DNA from: Eubacteriales bacterium
GTDB lineage: Bacteria > Bacillota > Clostridia > Peptostreptococcales > Anaerovoracaceae
DNA: 10,793 bases
Assembly: GCA_028691625.1 (NCBI GenBank)
Contig: JAQUYZ010000022.1
Coordinates: forward strand, 1 to 10,793
Direction of reading: 5' to 3'
A program made the position numbers and the translations under genes. How positions within the stretch are numbered: position 1 is the stretch's first letter; every line of letters begins with the position of its first letter. Below are positions 1 to 6,981 of the stretch, in pieces. Below the pieces are notes generated by a model. It did not search any database. It had not been told where the DNA came from and saw nothing but the letters and a program-made list of their open reading frames with translations.

Positions 1-67
1 AAAAAGACTGACTCATGTCTTCCCTTCTCCATGTGAATGCATGAGTTGCGTTTTCGTCCAACCTTGT

Positions 68-100
68 ACAAAAGTAAACCCTAGGTTCACTTTTGTTTTA
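68..100 (+). terminator. Terminator-like inverted repeat in the left intergenic region
   Basis: ACAAAAGT (68-75) pairs exactly with ACTTTTGT (89-96). AACC (77-80) pairs with GGTT (84-87) around a three-base loop, and the only mismatch is 76/88. A short T-run follows on the plus strand. This fits a weak rho-independent terminator of a plus-strand gene lying left of the window. The stem is AU-rich, so its strength is doubtful, and no coding sequence ending before it can be identified in bases 1-67. It could instead be a protein-binding inverted repeat. Confidence 0.4.
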
Positions 101-306
101 TTTCCGCCTTGTAGTGAACTTGATTGAATCTTTACAATAGTAGTGAGAATGCGAAAACTAAGCATCAAAGTCGAATGAATATTGTGTACTTTGACATTTG
201 CCAGACCGTAGGAGGCGCCGCCGGCCCGGTAAACTTTCCATGAAAATGTGAAGACTATTACACCCAAAGTATCAATAAGCTATGAGACTGCTTAGGTTCT
301 CTTAAG
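101..306. other. Non-coding stretch upstream of the permease
   Basis: No convincing gene lies between 1 and 398. This part holds two further inverted repeats. TCAAAGT (165-171) pairs with ACTTTGA (188-194). A GC-rich hairpin at 205-230 has stem segments ACCG/CGGT, GG/CC and GGC/GCC, and can be enclosed by ACATTT (194-199) pairing with AAATGT (244-249). The GC-rich patch stands out against its AT-rich surroundings. I could not find a convincing sigma-A promoter; the best guess is ATTACA at 257-262 with TATGAG at 281-286, each matching only 4 of 6 bases. Confidence 0.5.
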
Positions 307-356
307 CTCCCTGCTGCGGAAAACCCAATAACTACGGGTTTTTCTCGCACAGGGAG
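307..356 (+). promoter_or_regulatory. Long structured hairpin in the permease leader
   Basis: Three nested stems form one hairpin. CTCCCTG (307-313) pairs with CAGGGAG (350-356), TGCG (315-318) with CGCA (346-349), and AAAACCC (320-326) with GGGTTTT (336-342), with a nine-base apical loop at 327-335. All three stems pair without mismatch and are separated only by small bulges, so chance is unlikely. The hairpin ends 42 bases before the permease start codon. The inner stem followed by T bases resembles a weak terminator, which would suit attenuation. I do not recognise a known riboswitch consensus in it. Confidence 0.55.
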
Positions 357-398
357 AATTCTGCATGTAATTATCGTATTTTAAATGGAGGTGTTTCT

Positions 399-1979
399 AT
401 GTCAACTTATACCCAGGTAGAACTTAACGGCCTATATGAGCTTACGGAAGAAGCCCGCGCCGAATTAACCGGCTCGAAGTACTATAACAAAGACCTGGAG
501 CCTAGTTCGATTTCTCAAAGAACATGGACTACATATAATATTACCGCCCTATGGATCGGGATGTGTATCTGTATTCCAAGTCTTTCCCTTGCATCGGCCG
601 CCATCGCCCTCGGTTTGTCACCCTGGCTGGCTGTATTCAATGTAATTTTAGGAAATCTTATCATTCTGGTCCCGATGCAGCTGAATTCCCATGCGGGAAC
701 AAAGTACGGCATTCCTTTTCCGATTTTCGCGAGACTGACTTTCGGTGCAATAGGAGCGCATGTTCCTTCTGTATTGAGAGGTCTTGTGGCCTGCGGATGG
801 ACATCCGTTCAGGCATGGGTTGGCGGTGGTGCGGTTGCTGCCCTGCTGGGTATTCTGATCCCGTTTTTCAGCGATCCCACAATCACGATCGGCTTGCCGG
901 GCAATCCTGCCGTCGTTGTCGGTCAGGTAATCGGATTTTTCTTATTTATGTTATTTGTCCTTTGGGTGGCTTATAATGGCTTCGAGAACATTAAATGGGT
1001 GCAGAACATCGGTTCCCCAATTCTGGTCATTGTAATTGTATTGCTATTTGCATGGTCCGTGGCTCAGGTTCACGGCGCCGGCATCGGGGCTTTTGAAGTC
1101 ATGTCTCAGCCCAATGACTGGGCGGCATTAGAGGCCAACGGCGGTATGTTCTATGTATTTGCAGCCTGTCTGACGAGCAATATCGCTTTCTGGGCTACCA
1201 TGGCATTGAATATTCCCGACTTTTCAAGATATGCAAAATCCCAGAGAGTGCAGTTCAGAGGTCAACTGTACGGCATGCCTATCCCGATGTTCATAATGGC
1301 ATTTATCGGTGCATACTTTGCACAGGCTACAAAGCTGACCATGGGAGAAGCAATGTTTGATCCGACCAATGTCTTCTATCATGTTGACAATGCATTTGTA
1401 ATCTTTGTCTGTGCGATCGGTGTTATTCTCGCAACCATTACAACCTGCGTTGCCGCCAATGTGGTTGCTCCTGCAAACGGGTTCAGCAATCTGAGCCCGG
1501 GCAGAATTTCCTACAAGAAGGGCGTAGTCATCACCTGCATCATCGCCTGCTTCGTCATGCAGCCCTGGTGGATCTATGGATCCGGAGCTGCATACATCTT
1601 TACCTGGCTGAATAATTACGGCATCGTCCTTGCTCCCGTTGCGGCGATCTTTGTCGCAGACTATTATATCTGTAAAAAGAGAAGAATGGATGTAGCATCC
1701 TTGTATGCCGGCGATCAGGGAAGGTACTGGTACAAAGGCGGCGTAAACTGGGCAGCGGTCATCGCATGGGTCGCGGCATTTATCCTGCCGTTGCTTGGAA
1801 ATACCGTCTTCCTTTACGACGGCGGAACGCCGAATCTGCTGGATAACATTTCAGCAAACGGTTACATATTTTCCTTTATTGTAGGAATTATCGTTTACAT
1901 GGTTTTCATGAAACTGCCGTCATTTGCTTTGAACTCCAATATCACGGAGGAAGAAGAAATCGCAATGACAAGAAGGTAA
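399..1979 (+). CDS. NCS1-family nucleobase/hydantoin/allantoin-type permease
   Basis: This 526-residue membrane protein belongs to the nucleobase:cation symporter-1 family (cytosine, purine, hydantoin and allantoin permeases; Mhp1 and PucI are studied relatives). A hydrophilic N-terminus of about 45 residues precedes roughly 12 hydrophobic segments. Family signatures are visible: WTTYNITALWIG at 43-54, GWTSVQAW at 133-140, where W134 and Q138 have the spacing of the Mhp1 substrate-contacting Trp and Gln, LNIPDFSRYAKS at 270-281, and NVVAPANGFSNL at 354-365. It probably imports a nucleobase-like substrate using a sodium or proton gradient. The substrate cannot be read from the sequence, and no catabolic gene for purines, hydantoin or allantoin lies beside it. 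The start is set by GGAGGTG seven bases upstream. It is monocistronic: a leader hairpin lies in front and a terminator follows the stop by about 35 bases. Confidence 0.92.
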   Translation: MSTYTQVELNGLYELTEEARAELTGSKYYNKDLEPSSISQRTWTTYNITALWIGMCICIPSLSLASAAIALGLSPWLAVFNVILGNLIILVPMQLNSHAGTKYGIPFPIFARLTFGAIGAHVPSVLRGLVACGWTSVQAWVGGGAVAALLGILIPFFSDPTITIGLPGNPAVVVGQVIGFFLFMLFVLWVAYNGFENIKWVQNIGSPILVIVIVLLFAWSVAQVHGAGIGAFEVMSQPNDWAALEANGGMFYVFAACLTSNIAFWATMALNIPDFSRYAKSQRVQFRGQLYGMPIPMFIMAFIGAYFAQATKLTMGEAMFDPTNVFYHVDNAFVIFVCAIGVILATITTCVAANVVAPANGFSNLSPGRISYKKGVVITCIIACFVMQPWWIYGSGAAYIFTWLNNYGIVLAPVAAIFVADYYICKKRRMDVASLYAGDQGRYWYKGGVNWAAVIAWVAAFILPLLGNTVFLYDGGTPNLLDNISANGYIFSFIVGIIVYMVFMKLPSFALNSNITEEEEIAMTRR

Positions 1980-2014
1980 ACCGAAGACAAAACTTTAATA
2001 CTCCTTTCGATACG

Positions 2015-2054
2015 AAAAAGCTGCAGTGCCTTTAGAGGTTTCTGCAGTTTTTCT
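2015..2054 (+). terminator. Rho-independent terminator after the permease
   Basis: AAAAA plus CTGCAG (2015-2026, with G2020 bulged) pairs with CTGCAGTTTTT (2042-2052). CCT (2029-2031) can pair with AGG (2036-2038) near the top. The stem runs into a T-tract. It lies 35 bases after the permease stop and before the promoter of the next gene, so the two genes are separate transcripts. Confidence 0.75.
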
Positions 2055-2106
2055 GACATCAGGAGCATGGGAATTGTTAAAATATGACATTCTGCCGGCG
2101 TATCTT

Positions 2107-2135
2107 TTGACAGTGACCGCATGCGGCAGTATAAT
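2107..2135 (+). promoter_or_regulatory. Perfect consensus sigma-A promoter with palindromic spacer
   Basis: TTGACA at 2107-2112 and TATAAT at 2130-2135 are separated by exactly 17 bases, matching the vegetative consensus at all 12 positions. Transcription would begin near 2142, leaving a leader of about 40 bases before the ATPase start. The spacer holds a perfect 10-base palindrome, CCGCATGCGG (2117-2126), placed where a repressor dimer could block RNA polymerase. Confidence 0.85.
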
Positions 2136-2181
2136 TAGCTTAAATAAATCTGGTGCGATGGCTTTGAAAGGAGTAAACACT

Positions 2182-3714
2182 ATGTTCTCAAAGGATAAGA
2201 TTTGGATTGGGAAAGGGACTGGGCCTGTTTATCTTTTGCCGCAGATGTCCAATCGCCATGGTTTGATTGCGGGCGCCACCGGAACGGGGAAAACCGTCAC
2301 TCTGAAGGTCCTTGCAGAATCCTTCAGCGATCTCGGCGTGCCTGTATTCCTTGCCGATATCAAAGGAGATCTGGCGGGTCTTGCCGTCAAGGGAGATCCA
2401 AATCCCAAGGTGGAAGAAAGAATATCCCAATTGTCAATTGACGGTTTTTCTTATGAATCCTTTCCCGTTCAATTCTGGGATCTGTTCGGGGAAGGCGGCC
2501 ATCCGGTACGGACGACCATTTCAGAAATGGGCTCCCTTTTGCTGGCACGTATGCTTGGCTTAAACGACACCCAGACAAGTGTATTGAATCTCGTTTTCCG
2601 CATTGCGGATGAAAAGGCGCTGCTTCTGCTGGATTTGAAGGATTTAAGAGCGATGCTCCAGTATGTGGGAGAGAACGGCCGTGAGTTTACCCTGACCTAT
2701 GGAAACATATCCAAGCAGAGCATAGGAGCAATTCAGAGAAGTCTGCTCGCGTTGGAGGATCAGGGGGGAGAGCTGTTCTTCGGCGAGCCGGAGCTTGATA
2801 TCTTCGACTGGATGAAAACTGCATATGATGGCCGGGGCTTTATCAATATCCTGCACAGCGTCAAACTCTTCCAGAGTCCTTCCTTATATTCCACCTTCCT
2901 GCTCTGGATGCTTTCCGAGCTTTTTGAAGCCCTTCCGGAGGCCGGAGATCTGGAAAAACCGAAGATGGTGTTCTTCTTCGATGAAGCACACCTTTTATTT
3001 AACGATGCTCCGAAATCTTTGCTGGAAAAGATTGAACAGGTCGTAAGATTGGTTCGTTCCAAGGGGATCGGTGTCTATTTCATCACCCAGAATCCCATGG
3101 ATCTGCCCCAGAATGTTTTAAATCAGCTGGGCAATCGTATTCAGCATGCCTTGCGTGCTTACACGCCTGCGGAAATCAAGAACGTGGATGCAGCAGCGGA
3201 GTCCTTCCGGCCAAACCCGGCTTTTGATACAAAGACTGCCATAACCGAGCTTGCAACGGGAGAAGCCCTGATCTCCTGTCTGGATGAGGAAGGCCGTCCG
3301 GGTATTGTGGAGCGGGCTTTCATTCTGCCTCCTCAGAGCCGGTTCGGAACCATTGATGATGCCACACGAAAACAAATCATCGCCTCCTCTCCCTCCGGCG
3401 GAAAATATGAACGGGAACAGGACCGCGCATCAGCGTTTGAACAGCTGCAGGAGCTGGATCGTTCGGAGATAAAAGGAGGGAAACAAACGGTCCTTCAAAA
3501 GTCCGAAACCGGCGCAACCGGAAGAGAGGACCGCAGCAAGGGTTCCGATTTCGGCGGACAGGTCTGGGATACCTTGACCGGCAAGAACTCTTCCAGACGA
3601 GGATATACCCATCAAACCCCCATGGAAAAAGCCACAAATGCCGTATTCAGCACCATCGGCCGAGAGGTAGGCAGAACCCTGATCCGTGGGATCCTGGGGT
3701 CGCTGAAGAAGTAG
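2182..3714 (+). CDS. HerA/YjgR-like DUF853 P-loop ATPase
   Basis: This 510-residue protein of the DUF853 family (E. coli YjgR is a member) is related to the HerA/FtsK class of DNA-translocating ATPases. Walker A is GATGTGKT at 31-38. Walker B is MVFFFDEAH at 262-270, with D267 and E268 as the likely magnesium and catalytic residues. ITQNPMDLP at 301-309 resembles the sensor region, and GNRIQHALRAYTP follows at 317-329. Residues about 400-475 form a polar, low-complexity linker, and a basic amphipathic helix ends the protein at 489-510. The open frame extends upstream to a GTG at 2026, but that codon lies in the permease terminator and before the promoter. The ATG at 2182 has AAAGGAG eight bases upstream. 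The cellular role of the family is not established. No NurA-type nuclease or defence gene accompanies it, so housekeeping DNA or envelope function is more likely than a defence system. Confidence 0.9.
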   Translation: MFSKDKIWIGKGTGPVYLLPQMSNRHGLIAGATGTGKTVTLKVLAESFSDLGVPVFLADIKGDLAGLAVKGDPNPKVEERISQLSIDGFSYESFPVQFWDLFGEGGHPVRTTISEMGSLLLARMLGLNDTQTSVLNLVFRIADEKALLLLDLKDLRAMLQYVGENGREFTLTYGNISKQSIGAIQRSLLALEDQGGELFFGEPELDIFDWMKTAYDGRGFINILHSVKLFQSPSLYSTFLLWMLSELFEALPEAGDLEKPKMVFFFDEAHLLFNDAPKSLLEKIEQVVRLVRSKGIGVYFITQNPMDLPQNVLNQLGNRIQHALRAYTPAEIKNVDAAAESFRPNPAFDTKTAITELATGEALISCLDEEGRPGIVERAFILPPQSRFGTIDDATRKQIIASSPSGGKYEREQDRASAFEQLQELDRSEIKGGKQTVLQKSETGATGREDRSKGSDFGGQVWDTLTGKNSSRRGYTHQTPMEKATNAVFSTIGREVGRTLIRGILGSLKK

Positions 3715-3744
3715 AGGCAGTCAAACTGCAAAAACAAGGATTTT

Positions 3745-3789
3745 GAAAAAAGCTGTCGCACTAATTATATTTCAGTGCGACAGCTTCAT
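3745..3789. terminator. Bidirectional terminator between convergent genes
   Basis: AGCTGTCGCACT (3751-3762) pairs perfectly over 12 bases with AGTGCGACAGCT (3774-3785) around an 11-base loop. On the minus strand the stem runs straight into six T bases (complement of 3745-3750), making an ideal terminator for the SLH protein gene that ends at 3810. On the plus strand only a broken T-rich run follows, but the same stem probably also ends the DUF853 gene transcript 36 bases after its stop. Confidence 0.88.
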
Positions 3790-3809
3790 TTGATTTTGTT
3801 GCGATTCGA

Positions 3810-6086
3810 CTACTTCATTCCATGATAGATATTATATAGGAATACTGCTGCCTCGGCTCTGGTGGTATTTGAAAGCGGGTTGATTTTTCCATTGCTTCCT
3901 GTGATGAGACCGCTTTTGATAACACCGGATACGCTCTCCCGGGCATAACCGGAGATCATATCCTTGTCGGCGTATTGTTCCAAATTGTCCGTCACAGAAA
4001 TTTTTGTTTCCGGGTTGACCATATTGAGCGCCCTCTGCGCCATCACCATCATATCCTGCCTCGATATCATCTCTTTCGGCTTGAAGGTATTGTGATCCAA
4101 ACCGGTCACAATGCCCAGTTCTTTTGCCGTGCCAACTGCTTCGTAATAATACTTACCGGGTTCAACATCACTGAAGTTGATATCGGTACGGGCATTCAAT
4201 CCCAATGTTCTGGTAAGAAGTACAAGGAAATCAGCTCTTGTTATTTTTCCTGACGGATTAAACTGAGTTTCCGTGCTGCCCGTTACAATGCCTTTCGCCG
4301 CAAGAACTTCAATGCTTTTTTTAGCCCATGCATAGCGACCTAAGTCATCAAAGGTTTTTTGTACAAAAGTAACTGCATATTCGCTGAAATGAGTGGCTTT
4401 AAAGATCACACGCCCCGTTGCCGCATCATACCTTCCACTTGTTACAGGCACTGCTTTCCCTGCGCCGTCAATATACCAGACCGAAATGTGTTCCGGATCT
4501 TTCAACTCTTCTGCCGTCGGTGTGTATGGTATGGAAATCGTCACCGGTGCGGAATCATTCCTCCAGGAAGTTTGTTTTCCGTCAACGCTCAAGGTTATTT
4601 CAATGAGTGGCCTGTCCCCAATCTGAGCCCGGGTCGCCTCATCCAGCTTTGCCTTGTCGCCGGATGCTACCGTCAAAGAGATATTCCGGTTGTCCGGGAT
4701 CTCTGTCCGGCCTAACATATTATTCGGAACAGTAACCTCTGCGATCGCTGTTTTAACTGTGACAGCTCTGTTTCCATCTCCCGAAGTCCATAAACCGGAA
4801 GGAAACACAGTTTCGTACCCTTTCGCGCCCTCTTTTTCGGGAACCAGGATACTGACAGTTTTTCTCCCTTCCCCATCGTAATTGGTATTATTGAAAGCTT
4901 TATCCAATGTGGTATTAGTAATCGTTTGAATTTTCGCAATCCCGGAGTTCTGATCCGGCTCATTGGTCTTTGTTTCTATGATGCTCCCTTTTACAGTAGG
5001 CTTATCTTGCTGTGAACGGTTTGACGAGTTGCCGGAAATCCTCTCCGCAATCATTAGATTTAAGTTGGCGTTGCTGGTATCAGAGCCGTTATCCGTAACT
5101 GTTATGCTAACCGTGGATATTCCTGCCCCGGTCGGAATCCCGCTGATCAAACCCGTGCTGCTGTCTATGGTCATCCCGGCCGGCAAACCGGTCGCATCCC
5201 AGGTATAGGGACTCTCTCCCCCGCTGGCCTCTAACGTTTTGCTGTAGGAAGTGCCAACCCTTCCGTCGGGCAGGCTGTTTGTCGTGATGGACAAGGGTGC
5301 GTTATAAATAGAGAGATCTAAGGTGGCAGTTGCCGTTTTCGGTGTTGCTGAGGAATCAGTAACAGATATTGTTACCGTTAAAGTGTCATCCGCAGCCGGT
5401 ATGCCGCTGATTACACCTGTGCTGCTATTGATGCTCAGCTCAGCCGGCAGGCCGGTTGCACTCCATGTATAAGGTGACGTTCCGCCACGCAGCGATAAGG
5501 TTTCACTGTAATTTTGTCCCACCGTCCCATCCGGAAGGCTGCTTGCTGCAATTTCAAAATCATAAACATTGAGATAAATTGAATCAGCTAACGAATACTC
5601 CTGGTTGTATATTGTGTTATAGATACTAAAGGTTATTGGTATGTTATAATCTCCCGCATCAACAGCACCGGTCAATTCCAAATCAGCCGTAAAGGTGATT
5701 GTCGCACCCGTTGTCGTTGCCGTTCCGCTTGTAATTGTTTTGTTTGTTACGCCAAAGGATATTCCGGGCACGCTGAATCCCGGGCCTGTGCTGAGAGCGG
5801 CGCTGCTCCAATCATAGGCGGCATCTAATGTGTAATCATTCATCATTGTCAGGTCGACTTCAACCGGAATTGACACCGCCGTTCCCTGCTCAATATTGAC
5901 AATGGTTTGGGATGCATTCCCGATACTGGTGTCAAAGCCGCTGAAGTCATTAAAGTCATAATTCAACTCTGCAATTTCAATATTGTCGCAAGACGAATCA
6001 TAAGCACCCATTAGAAGAAAGCTTGTTATGATTACCACTGCCGTTATGCCAGCATTCACCAGCCAGGGTCTTCTTTTTTTATTCAT
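3810..6086 (-). CDS. Exported surface protein with two Ig-like repeats and three SLH domains
   Basis: This is a 758-residue exported protein. Basic residues (NKKRRP) precede a hydrophobic segment at about 10-27, a signal peptide or anchor. Residues 35-175 are a beta-rich, Ser/Thr-rich region I do not recognise. Two tandem putative-Ig (He_PIG-type) repeats follow at about 178-260 and 266-347, each with SLPDG, SPYTW, ATGLPA and SSTG-ISGIP. Residues 365-575 look like a beta-sandwich of the kind placed before SLH modules in Gram-positive surface proteins, including SIPYTPTAEEL and HFSEYAVTF. Three SLH domains, which bind pyruvylated wall polysaccharide, close the protein at about 578-630, 638-688 and 705-756, with TRAD, SRQD and TRAE motifs. 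AGGAGG seven bases upstream supports the start. The gene overlaps the end of the Lgt-like gene by 8 bp. Cys33 (context DSSC) is the only cysteine near the signal segment, but it does not form a standard lipobox. The ligand or partner is unknown; adhesion or envelope scaffolding is plausible. Confidence 0.9.
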   Translation of the reverse strand: MNKKRRPWLVNAGITAVVIITSFLLMGAYDSSCDNIEIAELNYDFNDFSGFDTSIGNASQTIVNIEQGTAVSIPVEVDLTMMNDYTLDAAYDWSSAALSTGPGFSVPGISFGVTNKTITSGTATTTGATITFTADLELTGAVDAGDYNIPITFSIYNTIYNQEYSLADSIYLNVYDFEIAASSLPDGTVGQNYSETLSLRGGTSPYTWSATGLPAELSINSSTGVISGIPAADDTLTVTISVTDSSATPKTATATLDLSIYNAPLSITTNSLPDGRVGTSYSKTLEASGGESPYTWDATGLPAGMTIDSSTGLISGIPTGAGISTVSITVTDNGSDTSNANLNLMIAERISGNSSNRSQQDKPTVKGSIIETKTNEPDQNSGIAKIQTITNTTLDKAFNNTNYDGEGRKTVSILVPEKEGAKGYETVFPSGLWTSGDGNRAVTVKTAIAEVTVPNNMLGRTEIPDNRNISLTVASGDKAKLDEATRAQIGDRPLIEITLSVDGKQTSWRNDSAPVTISIPYTPTAEELKDPEHISVWYIDGAGKAVPVTSGRYDAATGRVIFKATHFSEYAVTFVQKTFDDLGRYAWAKKSIEVLAAKGIVTGSTETQFNPSGKITRADFLVLLTRTLGLNARTDINFSDVEPGKYYYEAVGTAKELGIVTGLDHNTFKPKEMISRQDMMVMAQRALNMVNPETKISVTDNLEQYADKDMISGYARESVSGVIKSGLITGSNGKINPLSNTTRAEAAVFLYNIYHGMK
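5127..5543 (-). repeat. Two tandem Ig-like repeat units in the surface protein
   Basis: The coding sequence contains two copies of an Ig-like unit 88 residues (264 bases) apart, starting around residues 182 and 270. Shared blocks are SLPDG, a YS-TL stretch, GG-SPYTW, ATGLPA, SSTG and ISGIP. The copies have diverged clearly at the protein level, so this is an old internal duplication rather than a recent one. Confidence 0.75.
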
Positions 6087-6873
6087 TATCCAACCTCCTC
6101 AATTCGCATGAAATACAGTTTTTTTGCGGCGATTTATTGAATTCCTTTCTCATTTTATCTGACAAATGAAGGATTACACATGTGAATGTGCCGATCCCGA
6201 ATAGAATGTTAAAAATTAGAATATAATCAGTTCCGCTTCGATTGATCAGCTTTACTTCGTCATACCAGAAAAGCATTCCCCAAAAATAACTGTTCCCCAA
6301 TAAAACGAGGAACAACGGAATCCGATATCTATAGAAGTAATCTTTATAATAGAGTATGATCATGAGGTATAAAACACCGGCACGAACCAGCGCCTCAACG
6401 AGTTGGATTGGAAAAAGCGGGACAGTTTGCAACAATGCATGGCTGTTTTCTGTATATACAACCGTAAAGAAACCGTCGTAAGGATTCCCGTGGCAACAGC
6501 CGGCAAAAAAACAGCCGAGCTTGCTGAATATCATGTATGCGTTTACAGAAATCAGTCCAATTTCGCAGCAGTGACGCGGATTATAATGAAACACCTTCCC
6601 CGACAGGTAAAACAACATCGTTGCCACGAACAACCCTGAGATATAGCTGAACGGCAAGGCTGCATCAGGAATTTTGTTTACAAGCACCTCCGCCAGAAAC
6701 GCGAAAAACAGAATCAGAGTTACCATGCGGAATACGAAACTTCGAGGCAGATTTCGCCTTCGGCAGATTAGCAAGCCGATTGCTGAACCGGCGCAAAGTC
6801 CAATAAAAGCACACAGTAAAAATGATGATAGGGGCTGGCCCAGTATAATAAGGTTCCCGCCGATTTTCAGCAT
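6079..6873 (-). CDS. Lgt-like (prolipoprotein diacylglyceryl transferase family) membrane protein
   Basis: This protein of about 264 residues has around seven hydrophobic segments and resembles the Lgt fold. Lgt moves a diacylglyceryl group from phosphatidylglycerol to the lipobox cysteine of prolipoproteins. The family landmark appears in variant form: SKLGCFFAGCCHG (117-129) stands where true Lgt has GRxGNFxNxExxG, and PLFPIQLVEA (152-161) stands for HPTQLYEA. The landmark arginine is therefore lysine, and the Asn/Glu positions are cysteine or alanine. The protein has about 11 cysteines, including CC at 102-103 and 126-127 and a C-terminal CxxC at 253-256. Lgt activity is doubtful; another lipid or thiol function is possible. 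A GTG at 6882 extends the frame by three residues, but ATG 6873 has GGAG eight bases upstream and is preferred. Its stop overlaps the SLH gene start, so the two are probably translated together. Confidence 0.75.
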   Translation of the reverse strand: MLKIGGNLIILGQPLSSFLLCAFIGLCAGSAIGLLICRRRNLPRSFVFRMVTLILFFAFLAEVLVNKIPDAALPFSYISGLFVATMLFYLSGKVFHYNPRHCCEIGLISVNAYMIFSKLGCFFAGCCHGNPYDGFFTVVYTENSHALLQTVPLFPIQLVEALVRAGVLYLMIILYYKDYFYRYRIPLFLVLLGNSYFWGMLFWYDEVKLINRSGTDYILIFNILFGIGTFTCVILHLSDKMRKEFNKSPQKNCISCELRRLDNE

Positions 6874-6901
6874 TTTTCCCACTCCATTCTTTTCTTATGC
6901 A

Positions 6902-6958
6902 ATAATCCGACATATGCAAAATAATGTAAAGTATATAGAAAATAGTGGAAGGATGCAA
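6902..6958 (-). promoter_or_regulatory. Candidate promoter region for the Lgt-like/SLH pair
   Basis: Two overlapping minus-strand candidates are visible. One has TTGCAT (6958-6953) and TATACT (6935-6930) with a 17-base spacer. The other has TTTACA (6930-6925) and GATTAT (6907-6902), also 17 apart. Each matches part of the sigma-A consensus. No terminator hairpin is visible between the DUF1836 stop and this gene, so read-through from DUF1836 is also possible. Confidence 0.4.
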
Positions 6959-6981
6959 GTTAAAATGTAATACCGGCAGTT

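Noticed and set aside
65..78. The 14-mer TTGTACAAAAGTAA also found near 4359 in the SLH protein gene
   Set aside because: The second copy encodes conserved surface-protein residues (TFVQ), the match does not extend, and no other similarity links the regions. Probably coincidence.
13..267. An 84-codon minus-strand open frame in the left intergenic region
   Set aside because: It crosses two hairpins, has no ribosome binding site and no recognisable domain, so it is treated as chance.
2026..2181. N-terminal extension of the DUF853 ATPase to a GTG at 2026
   Set aside because: That codon is inside the permease terminator and upstream of the perfect promoter, and the extra 52 residues are not like the family. 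ATG 2182 has a good ribosome binding site.
2182..3714. HerA-like ATPase as part of a phage-defence module
   Set aside because: Defence HerA proteins sit beside a nuclease, Sir2 or DUF4297 partner. Here the neighbours are a permease and a convergent surface protein, and the sequence matches the stand-alone DUF853/YjgR type.
6897..6958. Three copies of ATGCAA (6897, 6914, 6953) upstream of the Lgt-like gene
   Set aside because: The motif is short, the spacing is irregular (17 and 39 bases), and the region is AT-rich. One copy is used as a candidate -35 box, but a regulatory family of sites is not supported.
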